From contig NZ_BNCD01000007.1 in assembly GCF_014656295.1 (NCBI RefSeq), forward strand, positions 62,001-126,000: 64,000 nucleotides of DNA, read 5' to 3'. Position 1 is the first letter of the stretch, and each line of letters opens with the position of its first letter. Positions 32,983-46,742 of this stretch are shown here, piece by piece. The notes beneath the pieces are model-generated. The model saw only the letters and a program-made list of their open reading frames with translations, searched no databases and was not told the DNA's origin. Source of the stretch: Streptomyces sulfonofaciens (GTDB taxonomy: Bacteria > Actinomycetota > Actinomycetes > Streptomycetales > Streptomycetaceae). The position numbers were made by a program, and so were the translations under genes.

Positions 32983-35525
32983 CGGTAACCACTGGCGCTC
33001 CCTCCGGGGGCTCGGAGGCTGCCATCCCACCCAAGGCCGCCGAAGACCTCGTCTCGCTGACCATCGACGGCATCGAGGTCAGCGTGCCCAAGGGCACCCT
33101 GGTCATCCGCGCCGCCGAACTGCTCGGCATCGAGATCCCCCGGTTCTGCGACCACCCGCTGCTCGACCCGGCGGGTGCCTGCCGGCAGTGCATCGTCGAG
33201 GTCGAGGGCCAGCGCAAGCCCATGGCGTCGTGCACCATCACCTGCACGGATGGCATGGTCGTCAAGACGCAGGTCACCTCGCAGGTCGCGGAGAAGGCGC
33301 AGCGCGGGGTGATGGAGCTGCTGCTCATCAACCACCCGCTGGACTGCCCGGTGTGCGACAAGGGCGGCGAGTGCCCGCTGCAGAACCAGGCGATGGCCGT
33401 CGGTGACGCCGACTCCCGCTTCGAGGGCACCAAGCGCACCTTCGAGAAGCCGGTCCCGATCTCCACCCAGGTGCTGCTCGACCGGGAACGCTGCGTCCTG
33501 TGCGCACGCTGCACCCGGTTCTCCAACCAGATCGCGGGCGACCCGATGATCGAGCTGCTGGAGCGCGGCGCGCTCCAGCAGGTCGGCACCGGGGACGGCG
33601 ACCCCTTCGAGTCGTACTTCTCCGGCAACACGATCCAGATCTGCCCGGTCGGCGCACTCACCTCGGCCGCGTACCGGTTCCGCTCCCGGCCCTTCGACCT
33701 GGTGTCCTCGCCGAGCGTGTGCGAGCACTGCGCGGGCGGCTGCGCGACCCGTACCGACCACCGGCGCGGCAAGGTCATGCGGCGGCTCGCCGCCAACGAC
33801 CCGGAGGTCAACGAGGAGTGGCTGTGCGACAAGGGCCGCTTCGCGTTCCGCTACGCCCAGCGGTCCGACCGCCTGACCGGCCCCCTGGTGCGCAACGCCG
33901 AGACCGGTGAGCTGGAACCCGCGAGCTGGCCGCAGGCACTGGCCGCCGCGGCCGAGGGACTGGCCGCCGCACGCGGCCGTGCCGGCGTGCTGACCGGCGG
34001 CCGGCTCACCGTCGAGGACGCCTACGCGTACAGCAAGTTCGCGCGCGTGGCGCTCGACACCAACGACATCGACTTCCGCGCGCGCGTGCACAGCGCCGAG
34101 GAGGCCGACTTCCTGGCCGCGCGCGTCGCGGGGCGCGGCAAGGACCTCGGCGGCGCCTCCCGTACGGAGCCCGGGTCGGGCGCCGGCGTCACCTACACGG
34201 AGCTGGAGGAGGCGCCCGCGGTCCTGCTCGTCGGCCTGGAGGCCGAGGAGGAGGCGCCCGGCGTCTTCCTGCGGCTGCGCAAGGCATGGCGGGGGCGCGG
34301 CCAGCGCACCTTCGCCCTGGCCAGCCACGCCACCCGCGGCCTGGAGAAGGCCGGCGGCACCCTGCTGCCGGCCGCGCCGGGCACCGAGCCCGAGTGGCTC
34401 GACGCGCTCGCCGGCGGCGTCGGCCTCCACGACGAGGGCGTCACCGCGGCCGAGGCACTGCACGAGGAGGGCGCGGTCATCCTCGTGGGCGAGCGGCTCG
34501 CCGCCGTCCAGGGCGGGCTCACCGCCGCGGTGCGGGCCGCGACCGCGACCGGAGCCCGGCTGGTGTGGATTCCGCGCCGGGCCGGCGAACGCGGCGCGAT
34601 CGAGGTGGGTGCCCTGCCCACGCTGCTGCCCGGCGGCCGTCCGGCCACCGACCCGCACGCGCGTGAGGAGGTCGCGGCAGTCTGGGGCGTCGCAGAGCTC
34701 CCGCACCACTTCGGCCGTGACACGAACCAGATCGTCGAGGCGGCCACGGGCGGTGTGCTGGGCGCCCTGCTCGTCGCGGGCGTCGAGGTCGACGACCTGC
34801 CCGACCCGGCCGCCGCGCGTGCGGCGCTCGACGGGGTGGGCTTCCTGGTGGCGCTCGAACAGCGGCCCAGCGAGGTCACCGAGCGTGCGGACGTCGTCTT
34901 CCCGGTGGCCTCGGTCGCCGAGAAGGCCGGCACCTTCCTCAACTGGGAGGGCCGCGCGAGGACCTTCGAGGCCGCGCTGAAACCCGACCAGATGACCCGC
35001 AGGCTCGCCCCCGCCGACCTGCGCGTGCTGCACATGCTGGCGGACGCGATGGACGTCCACCTGGGCCTGCCCGACGTGCGCACCGCCCGCGCCGAGCTGG
35101 ACCGGCTGGGCATCTGGGAGGGTCAGCGGGCGGACGCGCCTGCGCAGAGCCAGGCCGTCATGCCGCGTCCCGGTACGGGTGAGGCCCTGCTCGCCGGCCA
35201 CCGGCTGCTTCTCGACCTGGGCCGCCTGCAGGACGGCGACGAGGCCCTCGCGGGCACCCGGCACGCCGCCTGGGCCCGGCTCTCGGCGGCCACCGCGGCC
35301 GAGGCGGGCGTCAAGGACGGCGACGTGCTCGCCGTCAGCGGGCCCGCCGGCGCCGTGGAGCTGCCGTTGAAGGTCACACGGATGCCGGACCGCGTCGTCT
35401 GGCTGCCGCTGAACTCCACCGGGTCCGGCATCGCCGCCGACGTGGGCGCGCGCCCCGGTGAACTCGTCCGTATCGGCCCGGCGGTGGCGCCGGTGCCCCA
35501 GGAGGTCACGGAGGTGACGTCATGA
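32979..35525 (+). CDS. nuoG: Complex I subunit NuoG (75-kDa, Fe-S)
   Basis: This 848-residue electron-wiring subunit has an N-terminal [2Fe-2S] ferredoxin domain (FCDHPLLDPAGACRQC), then the His-ligated cluster motif HPLDCPVCDKGGECPLQ, a CVLCARC ... CPVGAL cluster region, and a CEHCAGGC ... WLCDKGRF set that would hold the extra cluster N7. The C-terminal molybdopterin-like domain is Ala/Glu-rich and has no cofactor residues I can identify. ATG 32979 overlaps the nuoF stop. The stop overlaps nuoH ATG. It is the largest hydrophilic subunit of the operon. Confidence 0.97.
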   Translation: MTVTTGAPSGGSEAAIPPKAAEDLVSLTIDGIEVSVPKGTLVIRAAELLGIEIPRFCDHPLLDPAGACRQCIVEVEGQRKPMASCTITCTDGMVVKTQVTSQVAEKAQRGVMELLLINHPLDCPVCDKGGECPLQNQAMAVGDADSRFEGTKRTFEKPVPISTQVLLDRERCVLCARCTRFSNQIAGDPMIELLERGALQQVGTGDGDPFESYFSGNTIQICPVGALTSAAYRFRSRPFDLVSSPSVCEHCAGGCATRTDHRRGKVMRRLAANDPEVNEEWLCDKGRFAFRYAQRSDRLTGPLVRNAETGELEPASWPQALAAAAEGLAAARGRAGVLTGGRLTVEDAYAYSKFARVALDTNDIDFRARVHSAEEADFLAARVAGRGKDLGGASRTEPGSGAGVTYTELEEAPAVLLVGLEAEEEAPGVFLRLRKAWRGRGQRTFALASHATRGLEKAGGTLLPAAPGTEPEWLDALAGGVGLHDEGVTAAEALHEEGAVILVGERLAAVQGGLTAAVRAATATGARLVWIPRRAGERGAIEVGALPTLLPGGRPATDPHAREEVAAVWGVAELPHHFGRDTNQIVEAATGGVLGALLVAGVEVDDLPDPAAARAALDGVGFLVALEQRPSEVTERADVVFPVASVAEKAGTFLNWEGRARTFEAALKPDQMTRRLAPADLRVLHMLADAMDVHLGLPDVRTARAELDRLGIWEGQRADAPAQSQAVMPRPGTGEALLAGHRLLLDLGRLQDGDEALAGTRHAAWARLSAATAAEAGVKDGDVLAVSGPAGAVELPLKVTRMPDRVVWLPLNSTGSGIAADVGARPGELVRIGPAVAPVPQEVTEVTS

Positions 35526-36913
35526 CGGGCCCGTCGCTGGTGCCGCTCGCCGTGGAGGACCTGTCGGCCTTCGGCCACGACCCGTGGTGGCTGGTCGTCG
35601 TCAAGGCGGTCTTCTGCTTCGCCTTCCTGATGGTGACCGTGCTCTTCTCCATCGTGTGGGAGCGCAAGGTCGTCGCCTGGATGCAACTGCGCATCGGCCC
35701 CAACCGGCACGGCCCCTGGGGCATGCTCCAGTCGCTCGCCGACGGTGTGAAGCTGATGCTCAAGGAAGACGTCATCGTCAAGCGCGCGGACAAGGTCGTC
35801 TACGTCCTCGCCCCGATCGTCGCCGCGGTGCCGGCCTTCATGGCGATCGCCGTGATCCCCTTCGGCCCGTCGGGCAACGAGGTCTCGATCTTCGGCCACC
35901 GCACCGCGATGCAGCTCACCGACCTGCCGATCGCGATGTTGTACATCCTGGCGGTCGCCTCGGTCGGCATCTACGGGATCGTGCTCGCGGGCTGGTCCTC
36001 CGGCTCGACGTACCCGCTGCTCGGCGGCCTGCGCTCGTGCGCCCAGATGATCTCCTACGAGATCGCCATGGGCGCCGCCTTCGCCTCGGTGTTCCTGTAC
36101 TCGGGCTCGATGTCGACCTCGCAGATCGTGGAGCAGCAGCACGACCGCTGGTACGTGCTGCTGCTGCCGGTCTCGTTCCTGATCTACATCGTGACGATGG
36201 TCGGCGAGACCAACCGTGCGCCCTTCGACATGCCGGAGTCCGAGGGCGACCTCGTGGGCGGCTTCAACACCGAGTACTCGTCGATCAAGTTCGCCATGTT
36301 CATGCTGGCCGAGTACATCAACATGGTGACGGTCTCCGCGGTGTCGACGACGCTCTTCCTGGGCGGCTGGCGGGCACCGTGGCCCATCAGCACCTTCTGG
36401 GAGGGCGCCAACCACGGCTGGTGGCCGCTGCTGTGGTTCGTCATCAAGGTGCAGCTCCTGCTGTTCTTCTTCATCTGGCTGCGCGGCACCCTGCCCCGGG
36501 TCCGCTACGACCAGCTCATGAAGCTCGGCTGGAAGGTCCTCATCCCGGTCTCGGTGGTCTGGCTGATGCTGGTCGCGACCGTGCGGACGCTGCGGAACCA
36601 GAACTACGACTTCACCAGCATCGTGCTGTACGTGGCGGGCGCCGTCCTCGTGGTGCTGCTGCTCTCCTTCGTCGTGGACGTCTTCCGCGACCGGGGGAGC
36701 GAGGAGGCCGAGGAGGAGCCGGTGGCCTTCGACCCGATGGCGGGCGGATTCCCCGTGCCGCCGCTGCCCGGGCAGACGCTGCCGCCCGTGCCGCGGCGGC
36801 GGCCCCGCTGGGACGAGCGCGAGCTGGTTGTCAGTGGCGGCGTCGGCAGTGCCAGTCCCGGGGAGCCCAAGGCCCCCGAAGCCCGTGAAGGAAAGGAGGC
36901 GTCCGATGCCTGA
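35522..36913 (+). CDS. nuoH: Complex I subunit NuoH
   Basis: This 463-residue integral subunit, with about eight or nine helices, connects the quinone chamber to the proton channels. Conserved charged loops are visible: WERKVVAWMQLRIGPNRHGP, LKEDVIVKRADK and MVGETNRAPFDMPESEGDLV, the last facing the quinone site. The C-terminal ~65 residues form a Pro/Arg/Gly-rich cytoplasmic tail absent from short homologues. The gene overlaps nuoI by 8 bp, and the AAGGAGG ribosome site of nuoI lies inside it. Confidence 0.98.
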   Translation: MTGPSLVPLAVEDLSAFGHDPWWLVVVKAVFCFAFLMVTVLFSIVWERKVVAWMQLRIGPNRHGPWGMLQSLADGVKLMLKEDVIVKRADKVVYVLAPIVAAVPAFMAIAVIPFGPSGNEVSIFGHRTAMQLTDLPIAMLYILAVASVGIYGIVLAGWSSGSTYPLLGGLRSCAQMISYEIAMGAAFASVFLYSGSMSTSQIVEQQHDRWYVLLLPVSFLIYIVTMVGETNRAPFDMPESEGDLVGGFNTEYSSIKFAMFMLAEYINMVTVSAVSTTLFLGGWRAPWPISTFWEGANHGWWPLLWFVIKVQLLLFFFIWLRGTLPRVRYDQLMKLGWKVLIPVSVVWLMLVATVRTLRNQNYDFTSIVLYVAGAVLVVLLLSFVVDVFRDRGSEEAEEEPVAFDPMAGGFPVPPLPGQTLPPVPRRRPRWDERELVVSGGVGSASPGEPKAPEAREGKEASDA

Positions 36914-37574
36914 GCGGCCCCGCAAGCAGATCGAGTCAGGGAAGCCCGGGGAGTCCAAGGAGGGATTCCAGAACCCGGTGGCGGGCTTCGGCGTGACCTT
37001 CAAGGCCATGTTCAAGAAGCGGCTGACCGAGCAGTACCCGGAGCAGGCGAAGGTCACCGCTCCCCGCTTCCACGGCCGGCACCAGCTCAACCGCCATCCG
37101 GACGGCCTGGAGAAGTGCGTCGGCTGCGAGCTGTGCGCCTGGGCCTGCCCGGCGGACGCCATCTACGTGGAGGGCGCGGACAACACCGAGGAGGAGCGCT
37201 ACTCCCCGGGCGAGCGGTACGGCCGCGTCTACCAGATCAACTACGCCCGCTGCATCCTCTGCGGCCTGTGCATCGAAGCGTGCCCCACGCGCGCGTTGAC
37301 GATGACGAACGAGTTCGAGCTCGCCGACAGCAGCCGCGAGAACCTGATCTACACCAAGGAGCAGCTCCTCGCCGGCCTCGACGACGGCATGGTCGACAGC
37401 CCGCACGCCATCTACCCGGGCACCGACGAGCAGGACTACTACCGCGGCCTGGTGACCCACGCCGCGCCGGGCACCGAGCGCCAGGTCGCGCTCTCCAGGG
37501 GCGAGGCGCCCCAGGAGGCCGCCGCCGACTTCGGCCCCGGTGAGCCGGCCTCCGAGAAGGTGATCGGCCGATGA
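36906..37574 (+). CDS. nuoI: Complex I subunit NuoI (two [4Fe-4S] clusters)
   Basis: This 222-residue ferredoxin-like subunit carries clusters N6a and N6b: CVGCELCAWACPADAI and CILCGLCIEACPTRAL supply all eight Cys ligands. It links NuoG to NuoB. ATG 36906 is chosen because AAGGAGG lies about 6 nt upstream, inside nuoH. The C-terminal ~55 residues after the ferredoxin fold are variable and acidic. Its stop overlaps the nuoJ ATG. Confidence 0.98.
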   Translation: MPERPRKQIESGKPGESKEGFQNPVAGFGVTFKAMFKKRLTEQYPEQAKVTAPRFHGRHQLNRHPDGLEKCVGCELCAWACPADAIYVEGADNTEEERYSPGERYGRVYQINYARCILCGLCIEACPTRALTMTNEFELADSSRENLIYTKEQLLAGLDDGMVDSPHAIYPGTDEQDYYRGLVTHAAPGTERQVALSRGEAPQEAAADFGPGEPASEKVIGR

Positions 37575-38386
37575 GGGAACTCGCCGCCTACACCACCTCC
37601 ACCGGTGAGGCCATCCAGTTCTGGGTCCTGGCCGTGTTCGCGGTGCTCGGCGCGCTGAGCACCATCCTGATGCGCAAGGCGGTGCACAGCGCACTCTGCC
37701 TGGCCGGCACGATGATCATCCTCGCGGTGTTCTACCTGGCCAACGGAGCCTACTTCCTCGGCATCGTGCAGATCGTGGTCTACACGGGCGCGATCATGAT
37801 GCTCTTCCTCTTCGTGGTGATGCTCGTCGGTGTCACCGCCGCGGACTCGCTGAAGGAGACGATCAAGGGCCAGCGCTGGCTGGCCGCGCTGTGCGGGGTC
37901 GGCTTCGGCGTCCTGCTGATCGCCGGTATCGCGAACGCCTCCCTCAAGGACTTCGCCGGCACCGGCAAGGCCAACGCCGGCGGCAACGTGGAGGGCCTCG
38001 CGGCCCTGATCTTCACCAAGTACGTGTTCGCCTTCGAGATCACCGGCGCGCTGCTGATCACGGCGGCCGTCGGCGCGATGGTGCTCACCCACCGCGAGCG
38101 CACCGAGCGGGCGAAGACCCAGCGCGAGCTGTCCGAGCAGCGGGTGCGCGAGGGCAGGCACGTGCCGCCGCTGCCGGCACCCGGCGTCTACGCCCGGCAC
38201 AACGCCGTGGACATCGCCGGCCTGCTCCCCGACGGCAGCCCCTCGGAGCTGACCGTCAACAAGACCCTGCGGGCCCGCGGCCAGATCCGCGACGTCTCCC
38301 AGGAGGCCGTCAACGACCTGAAGGCCCTGGAGCAGCGCTCCGCCGACCGCCTGGAGCGGGCGGGGACCGAGGAGGCGTCCAAGTGA
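37571..38386 (+). CDS. nuoJ: Complex I subunit NuoJ
   Basis: This is a 271-residue membrane subunit with five hydrophobic helices in its first ~170 residues. They include the third-helix segment VYTGAIMMLFLFVVMLVG that undergoes the pi-bulge conformational change in studied complexes. The remaining ~100 residues form a charged cytoplasmic tail (HRERTERAKTQRELSEQ onward), longer than in E. coli but usual for actinomycetes. ATG 37571 overlaps the nuoI stop; nuoK overlaps its end. Confidence 0.97.
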   Translation: MRELAAYTTSTGEAIQFWVLAVFAVLGALSTILMRKAVHSALCLAGTMIILAVFYLANGAYFLGIVQIVVYTGAIMMLFLFVVMLVGVTAADSLKETIKGQRWLAALCGVGFGVLLIAGIANASLKDFAGTGKANAGGNVEGLAALIFTKYVFAFEITGALLITAAVGAMVLTHRERTERAKTQRELSEQRVREGRHVPPLPAPGVYARHNAVDIAGLLPDGSPSELTVNKTLRARGQIRDVSQEAVNDLKALEQRSADRLERAGTEEASK

Positions 38387-38682
38387 ACCCGGTCTACTAC
38401 CTCTACCTCGCCGCCCTGCTGTTCACGATCGGCGCCACCGGCGTGCTCATCAGGCGCAACGCCATCGTGGTGTTCATGTGCGTCGAGCTGATGCTCAACG
38501 CCTGCAACCTCGCGTTCGTGGCGTTCTCCCGGCTGCACGGCAACCTCGACGGCCAGATCATCGCGTTCTTCACGATGGTCGTCGCCGCCGCGGAGGTCGT
38601 GGTCGGGCTCGCGATCATCGTGTCGCTGTTCCGTTCCCGCCACTCGGCCTCGGTCGACGACGCCAGCCTGATGAAGCTGTAA
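38383..38682 (+). CDS. nuoK: Complex I subunit NuoK
   Basis: This 99-residue MrpC-like subunit has three transmembrane helices and the proton-path glutamates in FMCVELMLNACNLAF and VAAAEVVVGLAI. It is full length for the family. GTG 38383 overlaps the nuoJ stop. The polar C-terminus RSRHSASVDDASLMKL is short. nuoL starts 14 bp downstream. Confidence 0.98.
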   Translation: MNPVYYLYLAALLFTIGATGVLIRRNAIVVFMCVELMLNACNLAFVAFSRLHGNLDGQIIAFFTMVVAAAEVVVGLAIIVSLFRSRHSASVDDASLMKL

Positions 38683-38696
38683 GGGGTCGCTGAATC

Positions 38697-40643
<1,947 letters not shown>

Positions 40644-40648
40644 TACCG

Positions 40649-42220
40649 ATGTCCTTTCCTCTGCTGACAGCGACGGCGGCCCTCCCGGCCGTCGGGGCGG
40701 TGGCCACGGCCGCCGTGCCGGCCGCCAAGCGGACCGCCGCCAAGTGGCTCGCGCTGCTTGTCTCGCTCGCCACACTGGTGCTGGCCGGACTCGTGCTGGC
40801 CCGCTTCGAGCCGGGCGGCGACCGGTACCAGCTCACCGAGTCGCACTCCTGGATCAAGGCGTTCGGGGTGCGGTACGAACTCGGCGTGGACGGCATCGCG
40901 GTGGCGCTGCTCGCGCTCACCGCCCTGCTGATCCCGTTCGTGATCCTCGCCGGCTGGCACGACGCCGACCCCCTGGAGACCAACAGCTCGCGCTGGCGGC
41001 CGACCCAGGGCTTCTTCGCGCTGATCCTGGCCGTCGAGGCGATGGTGATCCTCTCGTTCGAGGCCACCGACGTCTTCCTCTTCTACATCCTCTTCGAAGC
41101 CATGCTCATCCCGATGTACTTCCTCATCGGCGGCTTCGGAGACCGCGCGCACGCGGGCAGCGACGAGAAGGCCGCGGCCCAGCGCTCGTACGCGGCGGTC
41201 AAGTTCCTGCTGTACAACCTGGTCGGCGGCCTGATCATGCTGGCCGCCGTGATCGGGCTCTACGTGGTCGCCGGGAACTTCTCCCTCCAGGAGATCGCCC
41301 AGGCCCGGGCCGACGGATCGCTGTCCATGGCGACCGGCACGGAGCGCTGGCTCTTCCTCGGCTTCTTCTTCGCGTTCGCGGTGAAGGCGCCGCTGTGGCC
41401 GCTGCACACCTGGCTGCCGAACGCCATGGGGGAGGCCACCGCCCCGGTCGCCGTGCTGATCACGGCGGTGGTGGACAAGGTGGGCACCTTCGCGATGCTC
41501 CGCTTCTGCCTCCAGCTCTTCCCCGGCGCCAGCCGCTGGGCCACCCCGGTGATCATGGTCCTGGCGCTGATCAGCATCGTCTACGGCGCACTGCTCGCGG
41601 TCGGCCAGCGGGACATCAAGCGCCTGGTGGCGTACGCGTCGATCTCGCACTTCGGCTTCATCATCCTGGGCATCTTCGCGATGACCAGCCAGGGCCAGTC
41701 CGGCGCCACGCTCTACATGGTCAACCACGGCATCTCCACCGCCGCGCTGATGCTGGTCGCAGGCTTCCTGATCTCCCGCCGCGGCTCGCGGCTCATCGCG
41801 GACTACGGGGGCGTCCAGAAGGTCGCCCCGGTGCTCGCGGGCACCTTCCTGGTGGGCGGTCTCGCGACCCTCTCGCTGCCCGGACTCGCGCCCTTCATCA
41901 GCGAGTTCCTGGTCCTGGTCGGGACGTTCACGCGCTATCCGGTGCTCGGCGTCATCGCCACCTTCGGCATCGTGCTCGCCGCGCTCTACACCCTCGTCCT
42001 CTACCAGCGCACGATGACGGGCCCGGTCAAGGCGGAGGTGTCCGCCATGCCCGACCTGAAGGTGCGCGAGCTCGTGGTCGTCGCCCCGCTGATCGCCCTG
42101 CTGATCTTCCTGGGCGTCTATCCGAAGCCGCTGACGAACATCGTCAACCCGGCCGTTCAGCACACCATGTCCGACGTCCAGAAGAAGGACCCCAAGCCCG
42201 CGGTGGAGGCGGCCCAGTGA
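40649..42220 (+). CDS. nuoM: Complex I subunit NuoM (proton-pumping antiporter-like)
   Basis: This 523-residue antiporter-like subunit has about 14 helices. Conserved parts are VFLFYILFEAMLIPMYFLIG (channel Glu), FAFAVKAPLWPLHTWLPNAM (channel Lys and the discontinuous helix) and AYASISHFGFIILGIFA. The C-terminus is a short Lys/Pro tail. ATG 40649 lies 6 bp after nuoL, and the stop overlaps the nuoN GTG. It is full length. Confidence 0.98.
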   Translation: MSFPLLTATAALPAVGAVATAAVPAAKRTAAKWLALLVSLATLVLAGLVLARFEPGGDRYQLTESHSWIKAFGVRYELGVDGIAVALLALTALLIPFVILAGWHDADPLETNSSRWRPTQGFFALILAVEAMVILSFEATDVFLFYILFEAMLIPMYFLIGGFGDRAHAGSDEKAAAQRSYAAVKFLLYNLVGGLIMLAAVIGLYVVAGNFSLQEIAQARADGSLSMATGTERWLFLGFFFAFAVKAPLWPLHTWLPNAMGEATAPVAVLITAVVDKVGTFAMLRFCLQLFPGASRWATPVIMVLALISIVYGALLAVGQRDIKRLVAYASISHFGFIILGIFAMTSQGQSGATLYMVNHGISTAALMLVAGFLISRRGSRLIADYGGVQKVAPVLAGTFLVGGLATLSLPGLAPFISEFLVLVGTFTRYPVLGVIATFGIVLAALYTLVLYQRTMTGPVKAEVSAMPDLKVRELVVVAPLIALLIFLGVYPKPLTNIVNPAVQHTMSDVQKKDPKPAVEAAQ

Positions 42221-43866
42221 GCCCAACAGCCGTCCACAGCCTGTGGACAACGGCGGCCGATCCGATCTCGAAGATCGACGCGCCGAAAATCGAGTACGGG
42301 CAACTGTCGCCCACGCTGATCGTCATCTCGGCGGCGATCGTCGGCGTGCTCGTCGAGGCGTTCGTGCCGCGCAGGTCGCGCTACTACGCCCAGGTGTTCG
42401 TCTCCGTCGTCGCCCTGGCCGCCGCGTTCGCCGCGGTCGTCGGCCTCGCGGCCGGCGGGTACGCCACCACGAAGGGCCACATCGCGGCCATGGGCGCGGT
42501 CGCCGTCGACGGTCCTGCGCTGTTCCTGCAGGGCGTCATCCTGCTGACCGGCCTGGTGGCGGTGTTCACCTTCGCCGAGCGGCGCCTCGACCCCGAGGCG
42601 CACGGGAACCGCGTCGACTCGTTCGCCGCGCAGGCCGCGTCCGTACCGGGCAGCGACAGCGAGAGGGCTGCCGTCAAGGCGGGCTTCACCACCACCGAGG
42701 TCTTCCCGCTGGCCCTCTTCGCGATCGGCGGCATGCTGGTCTTCCCGGCGGCGAACGACCTCCTGACGCTGTTCGTGGCCCTGGAGGTCTTCTCCCTGCC
42801 GCTCTACCTCCTGTGCGCCCTGGCCCGCCGCAAGCGGATCATGTCCCAGGAGGCCGCCGTCAAGTACTTCCTGCTCGGCGCCTTCGCCTCCGCGTTCACG
42901 CTGTTCGGCATCGCGCTGCTGTACGGGTACGCGGGCTCGGTGTCGTACGCGACGATCGCCCAGGTCGTCGACGGCAGCGTGCGCACCGTCGACCCGGCGC
43001 TCGCCAACACCATGGGCAACGACGCGCTGCTGCTGATCGGCGGCGCGATGGTGGTGATGGGCCTGCTGTTCAAGGTCGGTGCGGTGCCCTTCCACATGTG
43101 GACGCCGGACGTCTACCAGGGCGCGCCCACCCCCGTCACCGGTTTCATGGCGGCGGCCACCAAGGTCGCGGCCTTCGGGGCGCTGCTGCGGCTGCTGTAC
43201 GTGGTCCTGCCGGGGCTGCGCTGGGACTGGCGGCCGGTGATGTGGGCCGTCGCGATCGTCACCATGCTCGGCGGTGCGATCGTCGCGATCACGCAGACCG
43301 ACATCAAGCGGCTGCTCGCCTACTCGTCGATCGCGCACGCCGGCTTCATCCTCGCCGGTGTGATCGCGATGAACCCCGACGGCATCTCCTCGGTGCTGTT
43401 CTACCTGGCCGCGTACTCCTTCGTGACACTGGGCGCGTTCGCCGTCGTCACCCTGGTGCGCGACGCGGGCGGCGAGGCCACGCACCTGTCCAAGTGGGCC
43501 GGGCTCGGTCGGCGTTCGCCGCTGGTGGCGGCCGTCTTCGCGGTGTTCCTGCTGGCCTTCGCGGGCATTCCGCTGACGTCCGGCTTCGCCGGGAAGTTCG
43601 CCGTGTTCAAGGCGGCGGCGGAGGGCGGGGCAACGCCGCTGGTCGTCATCGGTGTGATCTCGTCGGCGATCGCCGCCTTCTTCTACATCCGGGTGATCGT
43701 GCTGATGTTCTTCAGCGAGCCGAGGCCGGAGGGGCCGACGGTCGCCGTGCCGTCGCCGCTCACGTCCACCGCCATCGCGCTCGGTGTCGCCGTGACCCTG
43801 GTGCTGGGCCTCGCCCCGCAGTACTTCCTGGACCTGGCGGGCCAGGCGGGGGTCTTCGTGCGCTGA
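42217..43866 (+). CDS. nuoN: Complex I subunit NuoN (proton-pumping antiporter-like)
   Basis: This 549-residue antiporter-like subunit ends the nuo operon. Visible family motifs are LFVALEVFSLPLYLLCALAR (channel Glu), LLFKVGAVPFHMWTPDVYQG (channel Lys and broken helix) and YSSIAHAGFILAGVIAM. An extra charged loop (residues ~128-150, with GNRVDSFAAQAAS) is typical of actinomycete NuoN. GTG 42217 overlaps the nuoM stop. A strong hairpin 35 bp after its stop would end the operon. Confidence 0.98.
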   Translation: MSPTAVHSLWTTAADPISKIDAPKIEYGQLSPTLIVISAAIVGVLVEAFVPRRSRYYAQVFVSVVALAAAFAAVVGLAAGGYATTKGHIAAMGAVAVDGPALFLQGVILLTGLVAVFTFAERRLDPEAHGNRVDSFAAQAASVPGSDSERAAVKAGFTTTEVFPLALFAIGGMLVFPAANDLLTLFVALEVFSLPLYLLCALARRKRIMSQEAAVKYFLLGAFASAFTLFGIALLYGYAGSVSYATIAQVVDGSVRTVDPALANTMGNDALLLIGGAMVVMGLLFKVGAVPFHMWTPDVYQGAPTPVTGFMAAATKVAAFGALLRLLYVVLPGLRWDWRPVMWAVAIVTMLGGAIVAITQTDIKRLLAYSSIAHAGFILAGVIAMNPDGISSVLFYLAAYSFVTLGAFAVVTLVRDAGGEATHLSKWAGLGRRSPLVAAVFAVFLLAFAGIPLTSGFAGKFAVFKAAAEGGATPLVVIGVISSAIAAFFYIRVIVLMFFSEPRPEGPTVAVPSPLTSTAIALGVAVTLVLGLAPQYFLDLAGQAGVFVR

Positions 43867-43901
43867 CACGGCCGCGCCGTGCACACGGCGGGTGCCCGAC
43901 C

Positions 43902-43935
43902 GGTGGGCCCGGTCCCTGCGGGGGCCGGGCCCACC
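43902..43935 (+). terminator. Terminator hairpin of the nuo operon
   Basis: The perfect 11-bp arms GGTGGGCCCGG (43902-43912) and CCGGGCCCACC (43925-43935), with a 12-nt loop, lie 36 bp after the nuoN stop. No U-tract follows. Confidence 0.78.
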
Positions 43936-44147
43936 GTGCTGTGAGGCCGACGCGATGTCCGGCGCGCCGGGCCTGACGGGGGGCGCGCGGCGCTGCTGCG
44001 GGCGCTGGGAACTGCCGCCGGGGCCCGCCCGGCCTGTGGATAACTCGGGTGGTCTCCGCGCGGCCCCCTATCGTGGCTGTGTGGTCGGCGCGCGACGAGC
44101 GGGACACGGGGCAGGTGCGGTGACACGGCAAGGACGGGGGACCGGCG

Positions 44148-46316
<2,169 letters not shown>

Positions 46317-46742
46317 GGACCCGGCGGCCGCTGCCGCGGCGCGCCCCCGGCCCACTGGGAGGTGTGCTTGCGGCCCGCCGGGGCTCGCGGCGCGCTGGGG
46401 CGCTCGTGGGTCCTCCGCCCTGGTGGAGGACCGGGCCGGAGCGGCTCTGGGCACCGGCGGGGGAGGCGCGGTTCGCCTTGGCCCGGTGCGTGCGGGCAGG
46501 CGTACGGGGGCGGTGGGGACCGGGGCGGCCCGGTCCCAGGGCGGGGGCGCAGGTAGGTGGTGGCGTGGGCCCCTCCGACGGACGCCGCGGCGGCAGGTGG
46601 TGCTTCCGTCTCTGTGGTGGGTCCGTTCCGGTAATCGCTCCGTTACTGCACGCCTCCGTTGCCGCGCTGGCTCCGGCCCGGCGCTGGCTCTTCCTGCGCT
46701 GGCTTCGTTCCTGCGCTGGCTCCCTTTCGGTGGTGGCTCCGT
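46317..46742. other. Convergent gap with GCTGGCTC repeats
   Basis: This 426-bp gap separates recQ from the minus-strand flavoprotein. About 46660-46745 contains degenerate copies of GCGCTGGCTCC/TTCCTGCGCTGGCT. Earlier bases are GC-rich with no recognisable gene. No clear terminator stem was found, though GCGGCCGCTGCCGC at 46324 could fold. Confidence 0.6.
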